From Taenia hydatigena (Eukaryota > Platyhelminthes > Cestoda > Cyclophyllidea > Taeniidae): a DNA stretch of 64,000 nucleotides. The translations under genes and the position numbers were made by a program. Below the pieces are notes generated by a model that saw only the letters and a program-made list of their open reading frames with translations, had not been told where the DNA came from and ran no database searches. Positions 1 through 12,119 of this stretch are shown one piece after another. How positions within the stretch are numbered: the stretch's first letter is position 1; every line of letters starts with the position of its first letter. The stretch lies in the NCBI GenBank assembly GCA_036345935.2, contig JADWOT020000004.1:16795423-16859422 (forward strand), written 5' to 3'.

Positions 1-3000
1 ACAACTTGTCTCTCTGAAGACCTTTTAATGATAGCTTGACATTTTAGAGCAGTAAGAATACCCGATGGTAGCATGTGCATGTACGTCAAGGTAACAAAAA
101 AATTTCCCTTATTTGAAGGAATGCTGGTGGGTTACCACCATTCCAACAACAGTTTTAGATCAACTTGACTTTATGTGAATTTTAAGATTTCCGTTCTATA
201 CAAGCCTTGACTGGACTCAGTTTTAGCATTGCGTAGACACGGTCTTAAATGCATTCCTCCTAGCACTCGGTTGTGCGTCATCATGTTTTGCTGGAATTCT
301 CCCCATCCATTTCAACGTTTCGGTGTAATCTTGCCTCACTTCAAGAAGGACATGATGTAGTCATTGCATTCACTAGTCTTAGCAGGATATTAGTTGAACT
401 AGAAACAGAGCGTCTAAGCAGAAGGACCGGGCCTTTAGCGGCATCTTGAGTGCGTTGACTAGCAACGCGTCAAAATGGATCAACGCCAAAGGCTTTATGA
501 GGAGGTTTCGATGGAAAGTGATGGCTGCAGCAAACCTGGAAGCTTTCTCGACCCTCGAATTGACAAAATTGATGAAAAAGTCGTGAGAATTGTTGCAATA
601 TCACTCTCTGTAGCTCCAAAAGTGATTGCACAAAATCACATTTAAGCTAGAAAGCTTCTCGCCCACTCACACTCATGAAGACTTCGTGGGTACACATCAA
701 GAATGCCTCCACAGGGCTATCATATGGCATGCCATGGGGCAAAAAAGCTGTGGGTGATGCCACAAATGTCACCGCGACTTTTGAGCGTTTGCGCTCTCTT
801 CGACTATCTGACGGCATTCTAACACTGAACTTGATCTTATTATGGATGTAAAGAGGAGCTGATTGGCTTTCAACAGAAGCTGGATGACGCCTAGAAGATC
901 AAAAAGCCCATGAAATCGAGTCTTCAACTCAAATCTCCAGCTCTATTAACGGTAGCTAATGAGTTCTCAAAATTTTCTTACCTCTGAAGGCCTCCGACTT
1001 CACGATCCAATTATATGCTCAACAGACGAATGGACGGCTCTCGAAGAAGTCCTGATTGGCGATTGTTGTTGACAACGAATTGGAGAAGTTTATCTACATC
1101 TGGCATGGTTTTCGGTAGAAACCGTATCTTATTCTTCCATTGCTGTCTTGTATATGTAAACAAGAAAGTGGGAAAGCATGATTGCAATCGTCGGTCTGAG
1201 TAGGCCCACTGGCCACTTACAAATCATTCTATTGTTTTATCTCAAGAACTCAGTATCATACTTTTGACCATGAGTCTCAGTTTCAGCTTAATTTTAACTT
1301 TAAAGTGGCACACTTCAAAATTCCTTCAATGGCAGAGACGACGGTTGAGCCGCATTGGCGTAGTGAAACTTCTAAACTCAAGGTTTGGTGAATTTGCCTC
1401 TTTCACCATCTCAAAATGATGGTGGTGTTGACACTAGAGGATGTCTTTTTCACGCCTCATTTCCCAGCATTCCAGGCAGTTTCGGAACTTGTGCTTGAGT
1501 TCATGCATTCCTGATTGGCTAGCAGATATAATGGCTGTCAGTGTGGTAGACGAACAGACAGGTTTGAAGTGTCCTAACACTGATTGTAAGGTTAAAGCCA
1601 CTTCAGAATGTCTACTTTGTCATGGTGAAAGTGGGACATCGGAGATTGAAGAGGTCGCGAGGCAAAATATTTACTCACCGCATTATGTAATGGATCCGCA
1701 ATTCTACACGCCAAGTAGTCCTGGGGATTCGATGAGCCCAACACAAAGCGAAATTCGGTCCAAAGAAATCGGCATGCTGCTATCATAGTGGGTAGCTGCT
1801 TGTCAGTTGATTCAATGAAAAGGAAGGCAGCTATTGCTGAAGGTCAGAACACTGTCAAGGTCAACTGTTTGTTCGTCACCAAAACCTTCACTTTCCTTAA
1901 TTAGACGGTCTTTCTCAGGCTTTATTAAGCTCTCAGGGAGATGTTTTCCTTCCCACGGCGATTTTCAACCCTTAAGATATGGATACGCAGCGACTAATGA
2001 AGTGCTAGAGCTCTTCCTCGCGAAGCTTTTGAACTCAAAATTTGAGCTTCTGGGTGAAGAATTTGTAGGGCTATCAGCAATCTAAGTGCGCTCTTGTGTC
2101 AATCCGTGTGTGTAGATCGTCGTAGAAGCGGGGCAAAACACTAACCTTCTCCCCCTTTTGTTACCTGTCAGAGTTGACACCCCTAGTCATCCGAGTCCGC
2201 ATTGTCATCTTCTCATCACTTGTATTTCGGCTTCGCAACAGTATTGTCCCTGCCGACAAATCATCACTATCTCCATTTCTGTAGGCATCTTCTAGGCTAT
2301 GGAAGTCTAGCGTTGGTTTCTAGCGGAAGTCGACACCAAGAGCAGTTGGTGAATCACCTTTAACGAATCTAGGAAATCACATCTCCACCATAAAATTCTA
2401 CGAAAGACAAAGAATAGGTAATTGCAACACTTTCTCCCAACCAGAATAGTTAAATGTGTTAACTTCTTTGACCCTTTTCAACCTCTTCGGCCTTGACTGT
2501 CAAGCCGAGCTATCGCACGGACCTCTGTTCTCTCGCTACTTATGTTAGTAATATCTCTGTTCGTCCGTGTTTTGACAACAAAACAATCTCAAGGCCATTC
2601 ATAAATTCTTTTATTTCTCCACTGGGAGCTAGCAATCCCGATCTTGACCTTGTGGAAGTGCTGACCCTTTAAACAAAAGTAGATGAAGGCATCGTCTCTC
2701 ACTTAATCAGTTGTCAAAAGCATCCCATTGTCTTCGACTTCACTGCATACTAATCGCTTAATTACATTCGATTCCAGGTCTGTTGACATTTGAGGGTTAA
2801 TAAATGGAAAATGGATGGATAGATGAATGCGGATGGGCGGATTACTTGATGGATGGGTAAGTGTCTCACTTTGTAACTGTTGGTGTAACTATCTCCTCTC
2901 CGGTTATGGTTCAAAGCTACTCACAACTTATTCCGGCACCGTCACAAATTACGGTACCACGTCTTTTATAAAGCGAGACGCAGTTGAATAATTGCTTGTA

Positions 3001-3880
3001 CTAATGCTCTACTGGCAGCATCTGGTTCCGCCCGACTTGAAGAGGTCTGCAAAATACCCACAGCAATAAGAAAACGCGCTGCCGTTTATTGCGCCAGGAG
3101 GTGATGCGCTCGAACTTTCATAGCAGCAACAACAACACGCCGTGGCTGTGGCACCGCTGTCAACCCAGCAGACATCCGGTCTGGAGCTTTAAGTGTTAAA
3201 ATTTTGTTCGTGATTACAAGCATTTTATGCATAGGATCAGTGTCTTCTCTTCAGCACATCGCCTTCGGAATCCGCATGGCCACATTCAATCTGCAGCAAT
3301 TGGCCTCACATTCGTCGTCATAAAGCTGTTGCTAAGCCTCAAAGTAGACCTACTTTAGGGTGCAAAATTTTGTCTTAGGGACAAAATTTCTGAAAGTAAA
3401 GGTCGTTCAAAGTGGACTACCATCTTCTACAGCGGCTACTACGAAACAGGAGCAGCGAGCTAGAGGCTGAAGCAATGCAACTCTTGAAAGATTCCGACCA
3501 TTCGTACCTAAGTGAGATAAAAGGAACCGGCGCTTTCTCGTCTTTGAGATCTAGAGGGTAAACGCTTGATATGCATAGGTTGTCTTTCCTTAGGAGAATG
3601 GACTGACTTTTTGACTCCAAGCGCGGTTCCCAAAGTTGCCGAAGCTTCGTCGCAATTTGATGGATAAAGAAATTGAAAGAACAATTGATAGGAATGAGGT
3701 TCTTTTGATGATGAATCACTCATGGGTAGTAGCTTCGTGTTGAAAGAGAACTGGCTTTCTTGACAATGAATTATTTTTCGTTACTGAGTGTGCATCAATT
3801 CCAGAGCAGCGTGCCAAGATGAACCTTCAGTAGTGTCTCCCAATGATTCTGATAGCACGATTGGCTTCAGATTGCATCAA
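1..3880. other. No confident gene; worn coding-like patches
   Basis: No exon with good splice sites and a recognisable product was found. Several short open patches on the + strand between about 480 and 2090 read like protein but are broken by stops and frame changes. The longest, 1441-1788, encodes a segment with four cysteines (CPNTDC, then ECLLC). This may be a decayed gene or an old element. Three CCAATCAG octamers lie at 859, 1052 and 1511. A degenerate GGAT-type microsatellite lies at about 2798-2866. The rest shows nothing I can name. Confidence 0.3.
2798..2866. repeat. Degenerate GGAT-like simple repeat
   Basis: About 70 bases of interrupted GGAT/GATG units with substitutions, of the same motif as the long array about 1.1 kb downstream. 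It looks like an older, decayed tract of the same kind. Confidence 0.6.
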
Positions 3881-3887
3881 CGCTGGC

Positions 3888-4135
3888 ACATGGATAGATG
3901 GACGAATAGATGGATGGAAACGGGATAGAAATCGGGAGGGTGAATGGTGAGTGAGGGGTGGATAGGTGGATAGATGAATGGATGGATGGATGGATGGATG
4001 GATGGATGGATGGATGGATGGATGGATGGATGGATGGATGGATGGATGGATGGATGGATGGATGGATGGATGGATGGATGGATGGATGGATGGATGGATG
4101 GATGGATGGATGGATGGATGGATGGATGGATGGAT
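3888..4135. repeat. GGAT tetranucleotide microsatellite
   Basis: From about 3978 to 4135 the sequence is an uninterrupted GGAT array of about 39 units, preceded by about 90 bases of degenerate copies of the same unit. All reading frames through it are open on both strands, giving artificial (WMDG)n and (IHPS)n peptides; these are not genes. Perfect homogeneity suggests a young, probably length-variable locus. Confidence 0.97.
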
Positions 4136-5239
4136 CGGGATTGAGGCGATGCAATCAACCTCAAACTGGCTGCCTTTTAAGTGAGGAATGATTTTTTTGT
4201 ATTTCAACAGTAAGCAGACCAAAGCACCATTGGTGTTACAGAGAGTACAAAGAACTGTTACCTAGAGAAAGTGCCCCTCTTAAAAACCTCGCGCTTGCAC
4301 CAGAGTTCCTTTAACTTGATGCAATGCAACATGACGCAAAAAGACCCGTGAGTGTGGGGAAGAAAATTACTCTTTCAAGAAACCAAAACCAATGGATCTG
4401 TTCCAATGGCGACCCTTTCTTACAGGTCAGTAGAAGACCTTACACTTTAATAGACTTGCACGCCTTGGTTATAATTTCCTTCCCACGCCAACATCACCGA
4501 TTCATGGCATTATCATTGGACAGTCACATTTGGAAGCAGAATAGACAAGTGCGACAAAGCGCGTGGTAGCAACGGACGTCACGGCGCATTCTTGTCTCGT
4601 TGGGAAGAGGGTGGTAGGTTGTAATGCTGATAATCTTCGCACGATGGGCGATAGTACTTTTTACCAATGGTAACATCCTTACTTTGGCAGAAGAGGTTGC
4701 CAGCTCTTATAGCATCTGGATGGCTATAATGCTATTTTTGTCTTCTGTCACAGAGAAATATCCCAAGTCCGAAGTCTATAAAAAATTTAATGCTTAAATT
4801 ATTTTTTAAACTTTTTGTTGCGGTTCTGTGGGCAATTAAGGCGCCGCAAATGCACTCCCTGCCCTTCGACCCTTCTGCACGTCGTTAGTACACCTCCCTT
4901 CCTAGCATTATATCTTCTCTTGTCTCCAGAGAAGTCTCAACATGCTAATTAAGTGACAGCAGAACGCAAACCTGATCGTCAATGATAACTACCCTGATTC
5001 AAATTCCTGAATGCTATTTCTTAGCTTGAAGGTGGAAGAGAGTAATATGCTGAGGGTGAAAGGATGCGTGACGACCCACGACAGAAAGGCTGAAATGAGG
5101 CCTACCTTGGACAACCATTCCGATCCCGACAACGGCGGGAACGCTATTAACAAGTGAAGAGACACCAGCCATAATTCATCTGGAAATTACGCTACAGAGC
5201 TGTATACGGTATTTACATGGAGATGTCAGCAAAGTGAAC

Positions 5240-5285
5240 ACGAGACACCTCCTCCACCTCTCTAGTAGCTGGATCGAATCCAGAC
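5240..5285 (-). repeat. Weak inverted copy of dispersed repeat family B
   Basis: On the minus strand this segment resembles the start of the family B copies at 22.13 kb and 35.38 kb (a CTAGTAGAGAGGTGGAGGAG-like stretch). Only about 45 bases can be matched by eye, so it may be a fragment or a chance resemblance. Confidence 0.3.
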
Positions 5286-7908
5286 AGATATTACAGCTGG
5301 GGAGTACTCAAATGCGAACAAAGGGACCAGGAGGAACAGACTCATAGCCTTTCCCCACAAAACTATGTTGAACCTTATCCCTCGCTAGATTCCGGCTTTC
5401 GGGCTAGTGTTTTCACTTCAACCAACGGGCAGACGGAATGATCAGCACACTCTACAGTTTCCAAGGGGGACAAAACTCCATATTTAGTAGAACTGCCAAG
5501 AGGGATCGCTGACTCTGAGGTCAAGTAACCTTTCATTTGCACGCAAATTTGATGACTGAGACGGTCGGTTAGTAAAAGTTTTTCCCACAACACCGACCAC
5601 GTTGAGATTGTCGACACGGGAGGCTGGTCATGTGGAGAGCTGATGACGATGTTTCAATGGAGAGAGGGGCTATATTATGCTTTGACTGTTTGCTTAACCC
5701 TTCATTTTGATTACACGGCACAGAGAACTCCACCTTTTTGCCTCTGCCCTGTGACACGGCTTTCCGGCCATGCTCAGTGGCCCCACAGAACTTCTGAACG
5801 TAGGCAATAGACTTTATGTCTGAGTATTATGACTTCTTTTGTCTTCAGAAATGGCAGGAAACGCTATGGAAACTGATGATAGATGAGTGCAGTGGTGTGA
5901 CAAATTAGATAAATCTCACAGTTTGGCTTTCACTCTTCGCTGCTGAGTTAAAAGCCACCGTTCGGTTAAGCTAACAGACGGTTAACGTATTTTCCTAAAC
6001 TTCTTCGTCATGCACTTTGAAATGTATGGTCTAGGGGATTTAAAAGTCATTCACTGGGTACCTCTTGCTAACTACCCTCGGATGCACAGCATAGAGGTGC
6101 TTGCAACGTTACCTTATCTCCAGCAATGACATTATTGTAATGCGTGTGATTACCCGGGCAATTAAATCTCCTCGGATTGTACTTTTGTTCGGCAGTATGG
6201 CCTTCGAGCCAGGACAAAAGCCCCTTAGACCTTATGTATATCAGTAATATATCTTTCGCGATGCTACTGTAACTTCAGCCGGCCTTGAGGACGGCTGAGA
6301 TCCCTGTAGAGGACTTACGTCTCAATGCCTTAACGTTCCTACGTATGAGTCTCGTTGGGATTTTCCATAAATGCAGAGGAGACTGGAGAGGCTCCCAACT
6401 GAAGCTGCGGAAGGCGAAAGGACTGTCTGGCAGGGCGTATAAATTCTATTGCAGTGTCATTAAGGCTTTTGTTGTGGGTTGAGGATTAACTAAATCAAAT
6501 CACCGGAATTTACGGCTTTTTACAACCGGTAGTAGCAACAATTACAGCCTCTGTCCGTCCGATTCTCGTACTTCGTTTACGTGTGTGTGCGTGTGTGTCA
6601 ATTACTTCGAGCGAATCGAGTTTTCCGCCATCGCACGTTTGAAATTGAAAAAACTGACTTTTGTCGCAATTTCCGCAGTCTTTTTTCCCGATTTTTCGGC
6701 TTCATCTAATGTCTTTACTCCACCAACCTATTGAGTCATAGAGGTTGAAAAACTTAGTCGCTTTTGTCAACCTCCACTGCTTTGATTTGGAAATCTCACC
6801 TCCACCACTTTCACAGGCCTTAATGTGATGAGTTCGAACCATTAGTGAATTCGCCGACTAGCTGCGTTTAGAGGTTCCACTTTACTTCTTTCTTGCCATT
6901 TGACACACCTACCGGCATAGTTTAGATTCGCTGGGAGCGCCAGATCGATCCATTTTAGCATATCTGTGTTGTACAGTCCTCACAATTAATAGCGCAAAAT
7001 TCGCTTGCAAATCATTTAAGGAAAGGAAATTCTCACATCCACAATTACCTCCTTCTGCCAGAGAGTGGTAATGAGTTGACGGTGAATTGCCACAGGGACG
7101 CCTTTGATGGCGTAATCAACTTATACAACTGACAAATTTGATAAAGATCTTTATTGCAGATAATTACGGACACTTCAGTCCCATGTTCTGCCAGCGACGG
7201 CAGTGGCCGCTCTCATTCCTTCAAGACGGAGGACATTGCATCCCCGAATGTAGCATTGCAAGGTATCTATGATATTCACTGCTATTTGATTTGTTCTTCC
7301 CTTTAGCTAATAGCTATGCTCATTTATATAAAGCCTAAATAGTCTAACAATGCAAACGCTAACCGCTTTCACCTTGCGGCAAATCAACTTCTGGCTTTAA
7401 TCACTTTCTGGTCGCGCCGCTATATAAAATGCCTTGAAGAATAGACAGCCATAACACTTTAAACACGGCCAAATGAAGTGATTTCTAAAAATTCTAGACC
7501 TATGCCGGCAGTAAATTTATTGTGTGTTATTTTGCATAGCCAAAATCTCATGGAGGCTAGTCATCAGTCCGTGGGAAATTAGGCCCTCAGTAATATATCC
7601 TATAGCACACACATTTGAGCCCTTGATGCCGCTCAAATATGATGTGAGAAGATGACTTTGGTAGAGACTACAAGATGCACATTTAGGCGAAAGACTTTGA
7701 ACAACTGTTCAAGGTCATCCACGTGAACACGATTGGTGGAAATTAAAAGAGTAAATGTCTAACACCAATTCACGCTTTTTTCATGCTACCCTGACCTCAA
7801 CTAGTAGTGACATTGGGGTGTGCTGTGGAAACCTTAAAGTCACAGGGTTCGCCTTTCTACTAACCAACTAGCCGCCCCATCCTCGCCCTCTGACTGACTG
7901 TCCCACTA

Positions 7909-7952
7909 GCCAATCAGAATTGGGCAATGTGCTTGCGGTTACTCTGATTGGC
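7909..7952. repeat. Fold-back element with CCAATCAG arms
   Basis: The arms AGCCAATCAGA (7909-7919) and TCTGATTGGCT (7942-7952) are perfect 11-base inverted repeats separated by 22 bases. Each arm carries the CCAATCAG core expected of an NF-Y-type CCAAT box. It could be a paired regulatory site or the remnant of a small inverted-repeat element. No gene start is evident beside it. Confidence 0.55.
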
Positions 7953-9690
7953 TCCTGTCTTTGGCCAGGTGACGGCTAGGGCAATTCAGCTTCACATGCG
8001 TTTGTGTGAGTGTGTACACGCTTCTTCGGAGTCTGGGCTTCAAACTTAGCAGAAGTGAGTTCTTCCTTATTACTGGTGATTTGTGTGCCTCTAAACTGGA
8101 CTTCGTTGAATGATAATACATGGTTAGGTCTCGTGACCTTTGTGCATAGGGACCAATTTTGGTAAGAGGGACTCTCAATTTTCGAATTTCTTCTCGAAAA
8201 CCAGTTGATTGGCATTATTCACTAACTTCTAACAAGGTAATCTAGTTATTTAGTTGATTTTGGTTAGCATTAAATTTGCCCGAACCCGCACAAAAATGTT
8301 GCCATGTGGGAATAATAATGGTTACACCTTAAATTACCCAACAGCGGTTGAATGTCTCCACGCCTTTTCACCATTTACCAGCTTTGTTGCTATTAGTATG
8401 CTCGTGGCGTAGAAGAACAGTTAGGGAGCGTTGATCGGTCGGTTCGGTCACTTAGAGGAGCGTAACCGCACCGGCAAATGAAATTGTCACTGCCATTGTC
8501 GTCGTTTTTTTGGCTGTCTCTCCGAAGGTGACAGTAAATTCCATTGTTCCTCCATTATAAGCCAAGTTTAAATCTTGTAGTGTCCATTTCATCTTATCTC
8601 GCATACGATTTCGAGAGGTCAGTTCTGATGCACTGTGTAGTCCCCCCGTTCTCCCCCCCCCCCACCTCAGCGGCTTCCTTTGAAGTATTCACATCTTGCC
8701 TCCATTTATTACCCATTTACGAAATGTAACCTTTGCCATCCCAAATTACCTTCCATTTGCCATTCAATTACCTCTGTGGTAATTCAACAACTTGCCTAAC
8801 TTATGGTGCACGTACAACTGCAGATTTGCATATTTTTCTCATTGACTCATTCGGTGTTATCATGCCTTCACTTAGTTGGTCTTGGCACTGCGGCCGGGAA
8901 CTCTCTTCTGCCTTTTTCTGAGTGGTCATTGTCCTTCTTCCCATCGACACGGAGGTTGGTCAGAACGAACAACTCTCTCCTCTTTCACCTCAAAGTGCAC
9001 TTTTAACGGCTCCGTTTTAAATTTTCCACCTTGCAGCATTGAGGTAAGATGAACAGGACATAAAAATTGTGAAGCCTTATTTTATTTTTTTCCTGCAATT
9101 TAAAGTGACCTAGTGTAGCTTTAAAAAGTGTGGCTGATCTTACAGCACATTTCAAATTACCCACCGAGTTTAGAAGGGCCACAACCCGCGTCTCTAAAAC
9201 GCCCATGAATGAGGCATAAAAAGCGGCAAGCATGTAAGCAATCCACTGGAGGCCTGACCTTTTTTGGGTGACAGTTACGGTTTTACATCCATTCGGTGGT
9301 TAGGTGAAATCCCTTTACCTTCGCTCATGAAGAGAATTGACGAAGTGTCGTGGAAATAACTTCCCGGCTAGAGTGCGCCAATCAGGGCGCAGAGGATGTG
9401 GAGCCTTGTTACTTCCACGCTCAAGATGTACTATTTTAGGGCGTTCTTCCGGTAGCAGCACTGTTAATGCTCTCCCATTCCACTCAAGACGAATGCAGCG
9501 GCTTTCTAGACAACGGGTTCCTCGAACTATTTTTGGTTCAGCCATTAGTTCCCAGCCCCATTGTTGATGTTGACTCGGAAGCACGGAATGCTTGTGCCAG
9601 GAGGCTAACAAAATGCAATTACTGGCGCATTCTCATTCTCGTGATGGTCCACTCTGCCTTTCTCACGCGTTTTGCCAAAATTCCTCCATA

Positions 9691-9719
9691 CGCACACACA
9701 CACACACACACCCACACAC
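9691..9719. repeat. CA dinucleotide repeat
   Basis: About 29 bases of mostly CA units with one interruption. Nothing else is associated with it. Confidence 0.9.
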
Positions 9720-11152
9720 GCTACTACGCCTTCACTTGACAGATCTGACCTTTAGCCAAGGATTTACCATAAAAAGAAAGATGCTACTGCTGCTGCTGCT
9801 GAATTTATTATCCGCATGGCGATTTCTACCTCCTCTTCACCGACAAATTTGGCATTTCCGCGCATCATTTTATCACCTCCTCCTTCACCAGGGGGATATT
9901 ATTGTACTGTAATATTTTCCAGCAGCCCTCCACTAAGGGACCGAAGGCATTTTAATCTTCAAAATTGGTCATGTCTACTTGGGCTAGGTACTTTTGAGTC
10001 GATGTAATCTGGACGGTGTTCTATATTTCAATCGTGTTCCATGCGAATGTCTGTCGGCAAACAACCTGAAGATGGAGTCTATCGCTCCCCTCCCCTCCCT
10101 TCCATTATGGTAAACACTTTTTTATGGCCTGACCTCGCTTCATTAATGACCCCGACCCAAATAAGACAGTGTTTCGGTCACTTCTTATGTGGTGAGATTA
10201 GACCATTTTTGTTCGACTCTGCTCCCTGAGGCATCTATGAAGGTACAACGGGCTGTGTCGTTAGGCATGGAGAAGAGACCGGAACACTTGAATGGCGGTG
10301 GTTGCAGTAGTGGAGGTTGAATGGCTCCCAGCAACAAGTGCTTTTCTTAGTGTAGTTTCTAGCCTTCCTTCTCACTATATGGACTTGAATGGCTTGGGAA
10401 TCCCTAAAACTGGAAACAAATTCGATGTCCGGACAAGCCGTCGCATGACTTGTGCAGAGGATTTATCCCAACTTCTTAAAGTTCACTGCCTTCATGCACT
10501 GCCAGTGTGTCCCCATGGCATTTGGATTTGGTAATGTTTGGAGGTAATGCAATTTGGTTTTCTCGCCTCCAAATATCGTCTGTCAGAAGTGGCAACTAAA
10601 CAGTCGCCTTTCAAACTCCACTTCTGTTTTACGAGTCACTGGGGCAGGTCAATACGAGGCCGAAACCCATTGTTCAAACCCGGCTGCTCCTTCGCGAATG
10701 AGTAGGCCGGCTAATTCGAAATCATGAAGAGAGGCATCTGACTACAGTCTATTCACACAATGCTTTTGTCACTTAATTCGAGTTTGAACTCATCACGCTA
10801 CGTGTACTATTTGCAACACATTCTTCTTGTCAGATGGTTAACCATCAAAGGCTTTAATTTTTATTCGCCTTCAGCTGTGAGAAACTAAGTGCTTTTTTAA
10901 GTGTCCTTGTACGTTATCTCTCCACGAAACTGGTGTAAAGAGTGGTGTGGTTGCTAATTATATTGAATAGGGTCCACTTCGTCGATGCTCTTCACTCTCG
11001 CACATTCAGCATCCTTCCTTCCTTCACGCGACATGAGTTGGGGGTACACGCACGCATACACAGGCATAAACTGTCCGGGTAGTCTTAAACTGGATATCGG
11101 AACGTGAGAACATCTGTCCCTCTTCGGTGACTAAGTCATTTATCCATTAGCT

Positions 11153-11233
11153 GGGTGCCCGTGGTTCTGCCTCGTTTCTGATTGGTTGACTGTGTGATCC
11201 AGCCAATCAGAATCGTCCTTCGCACGGGTACCC
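11153..11233. repeat. Nested fold-back element with CCAATCAG inner arms
   Basis: Outer arms GGGTGCCCGTG (11153-11163) and CACGGGTACCC (11223-11233) pair at 10 of 11 positions. Inside them lie a second inverted pair, CTGATTGG (11178-11185) and CCAATCAG (11203-11210). The whole is about 80 bp and nearly palindromic. It shares the inner core with the 7.9 kb element, and both are followed by GT-rich sequence. It may be a regulatory palindrome or a small inverted-repeat element. Confidence 0.55.
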
Positions 11234-12119
11234 ACTCCTTTAAGATGCGGACATTCGTTTGTATGTTTGCGTGGGTGTATATGTATCAAAAATTGTCTCT
11301 CTGTAAATGAGTCGTCTGTGGAGGTCTTTTTCTCCCCAAATTTACTTTTTCCAGTAAAGAGATTCCCTTTTGAATGGCATGAGTGGAACGTCTGACCACT
11401 TCGGTTTAGTTTGCTGCCCTTTTGGAAGTGGCACTGCTTTGAAGAGACAGTTGTTCACATTAAAAAGAGAGAAGAGTGAAAATTGGAAATCATTGCGTGT
11501 TACACTGGTGTCTGGTGATTTCCGTCTCTGTTGAAGGCCATGGAGCGGCAATGCTGACTTCCTAGAAATCGGGAGCAAGTGGATTTCCCCGTTTAGTGAT
11601 GGTAATTGGAGGGAGACGATTGAACTTCCAATACATCTCCTACATAATTCTTACGATCACAGTCACAATAGTTGGGAAGATGACAGGTCGTCAGGAAATC
11701 TGGTGCATAAATTAAGCGAGTTACACGCCATCAGTGAAGGAAGAAATAGGTCGCTGTGGGGTTAAGGACGCATACGCAAATAAAGTTTCCTTTTTCCGTC
11801 CTCCTGGAGGCTGTGCTATGACCCAGCTTTTGGTCATTGGCAACGTAGTTTCAAGGGCACGATTACCGCCCTAAAGGTCAGGCGATTTTGCCTCTCCTCG
11901 GTCTGTAGCATTTGTCCTATTGCTTCACTTCATTAATCAAAGTGAAGTGATGAAAAGTGTGAGAGGAATTGCTGCAAGAGATTGCATCTGAAGTAATGTT
12001 GGAGGAAAGTTTCTCTAGTGCCTCGGAAATTCTAACGGACATTTAAGTCTGGAGGCAATGACAGTGATCGTTCAACCTTTACTTCACATGTGAACTTGTA
12101 TTTCGCGTTCACTTTGCAG

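Larger units (their letters stand above)
4140..12119. other. Intergenic region
   Basis: No exon could be supported. It contains two fold-back elements with CCAAT cores (7909-7952 and 11153-11233), a further CCAATCAG at 9378, a CA repeat at 9691-9719, a C-rich run near 8648-8663 and a weak inverted copy of dispersed repeat family B near 5240-5285. Open frames here are short, lack splice context and show no codon bias. Confidence 0.5.

Noticed and set aside
3827..4222. Long open frames on both strands, (WMDG)n and (IHPS)n
   Set aside because: They are all translations of the GGAT microsatellite, which has no stop in any frame.
5266..5285. GGATCGAATCC, like a tRNA B box
   Set aside because: No A box or acceptor stem at the right distance; it lies in a dispersed repeat fragment.
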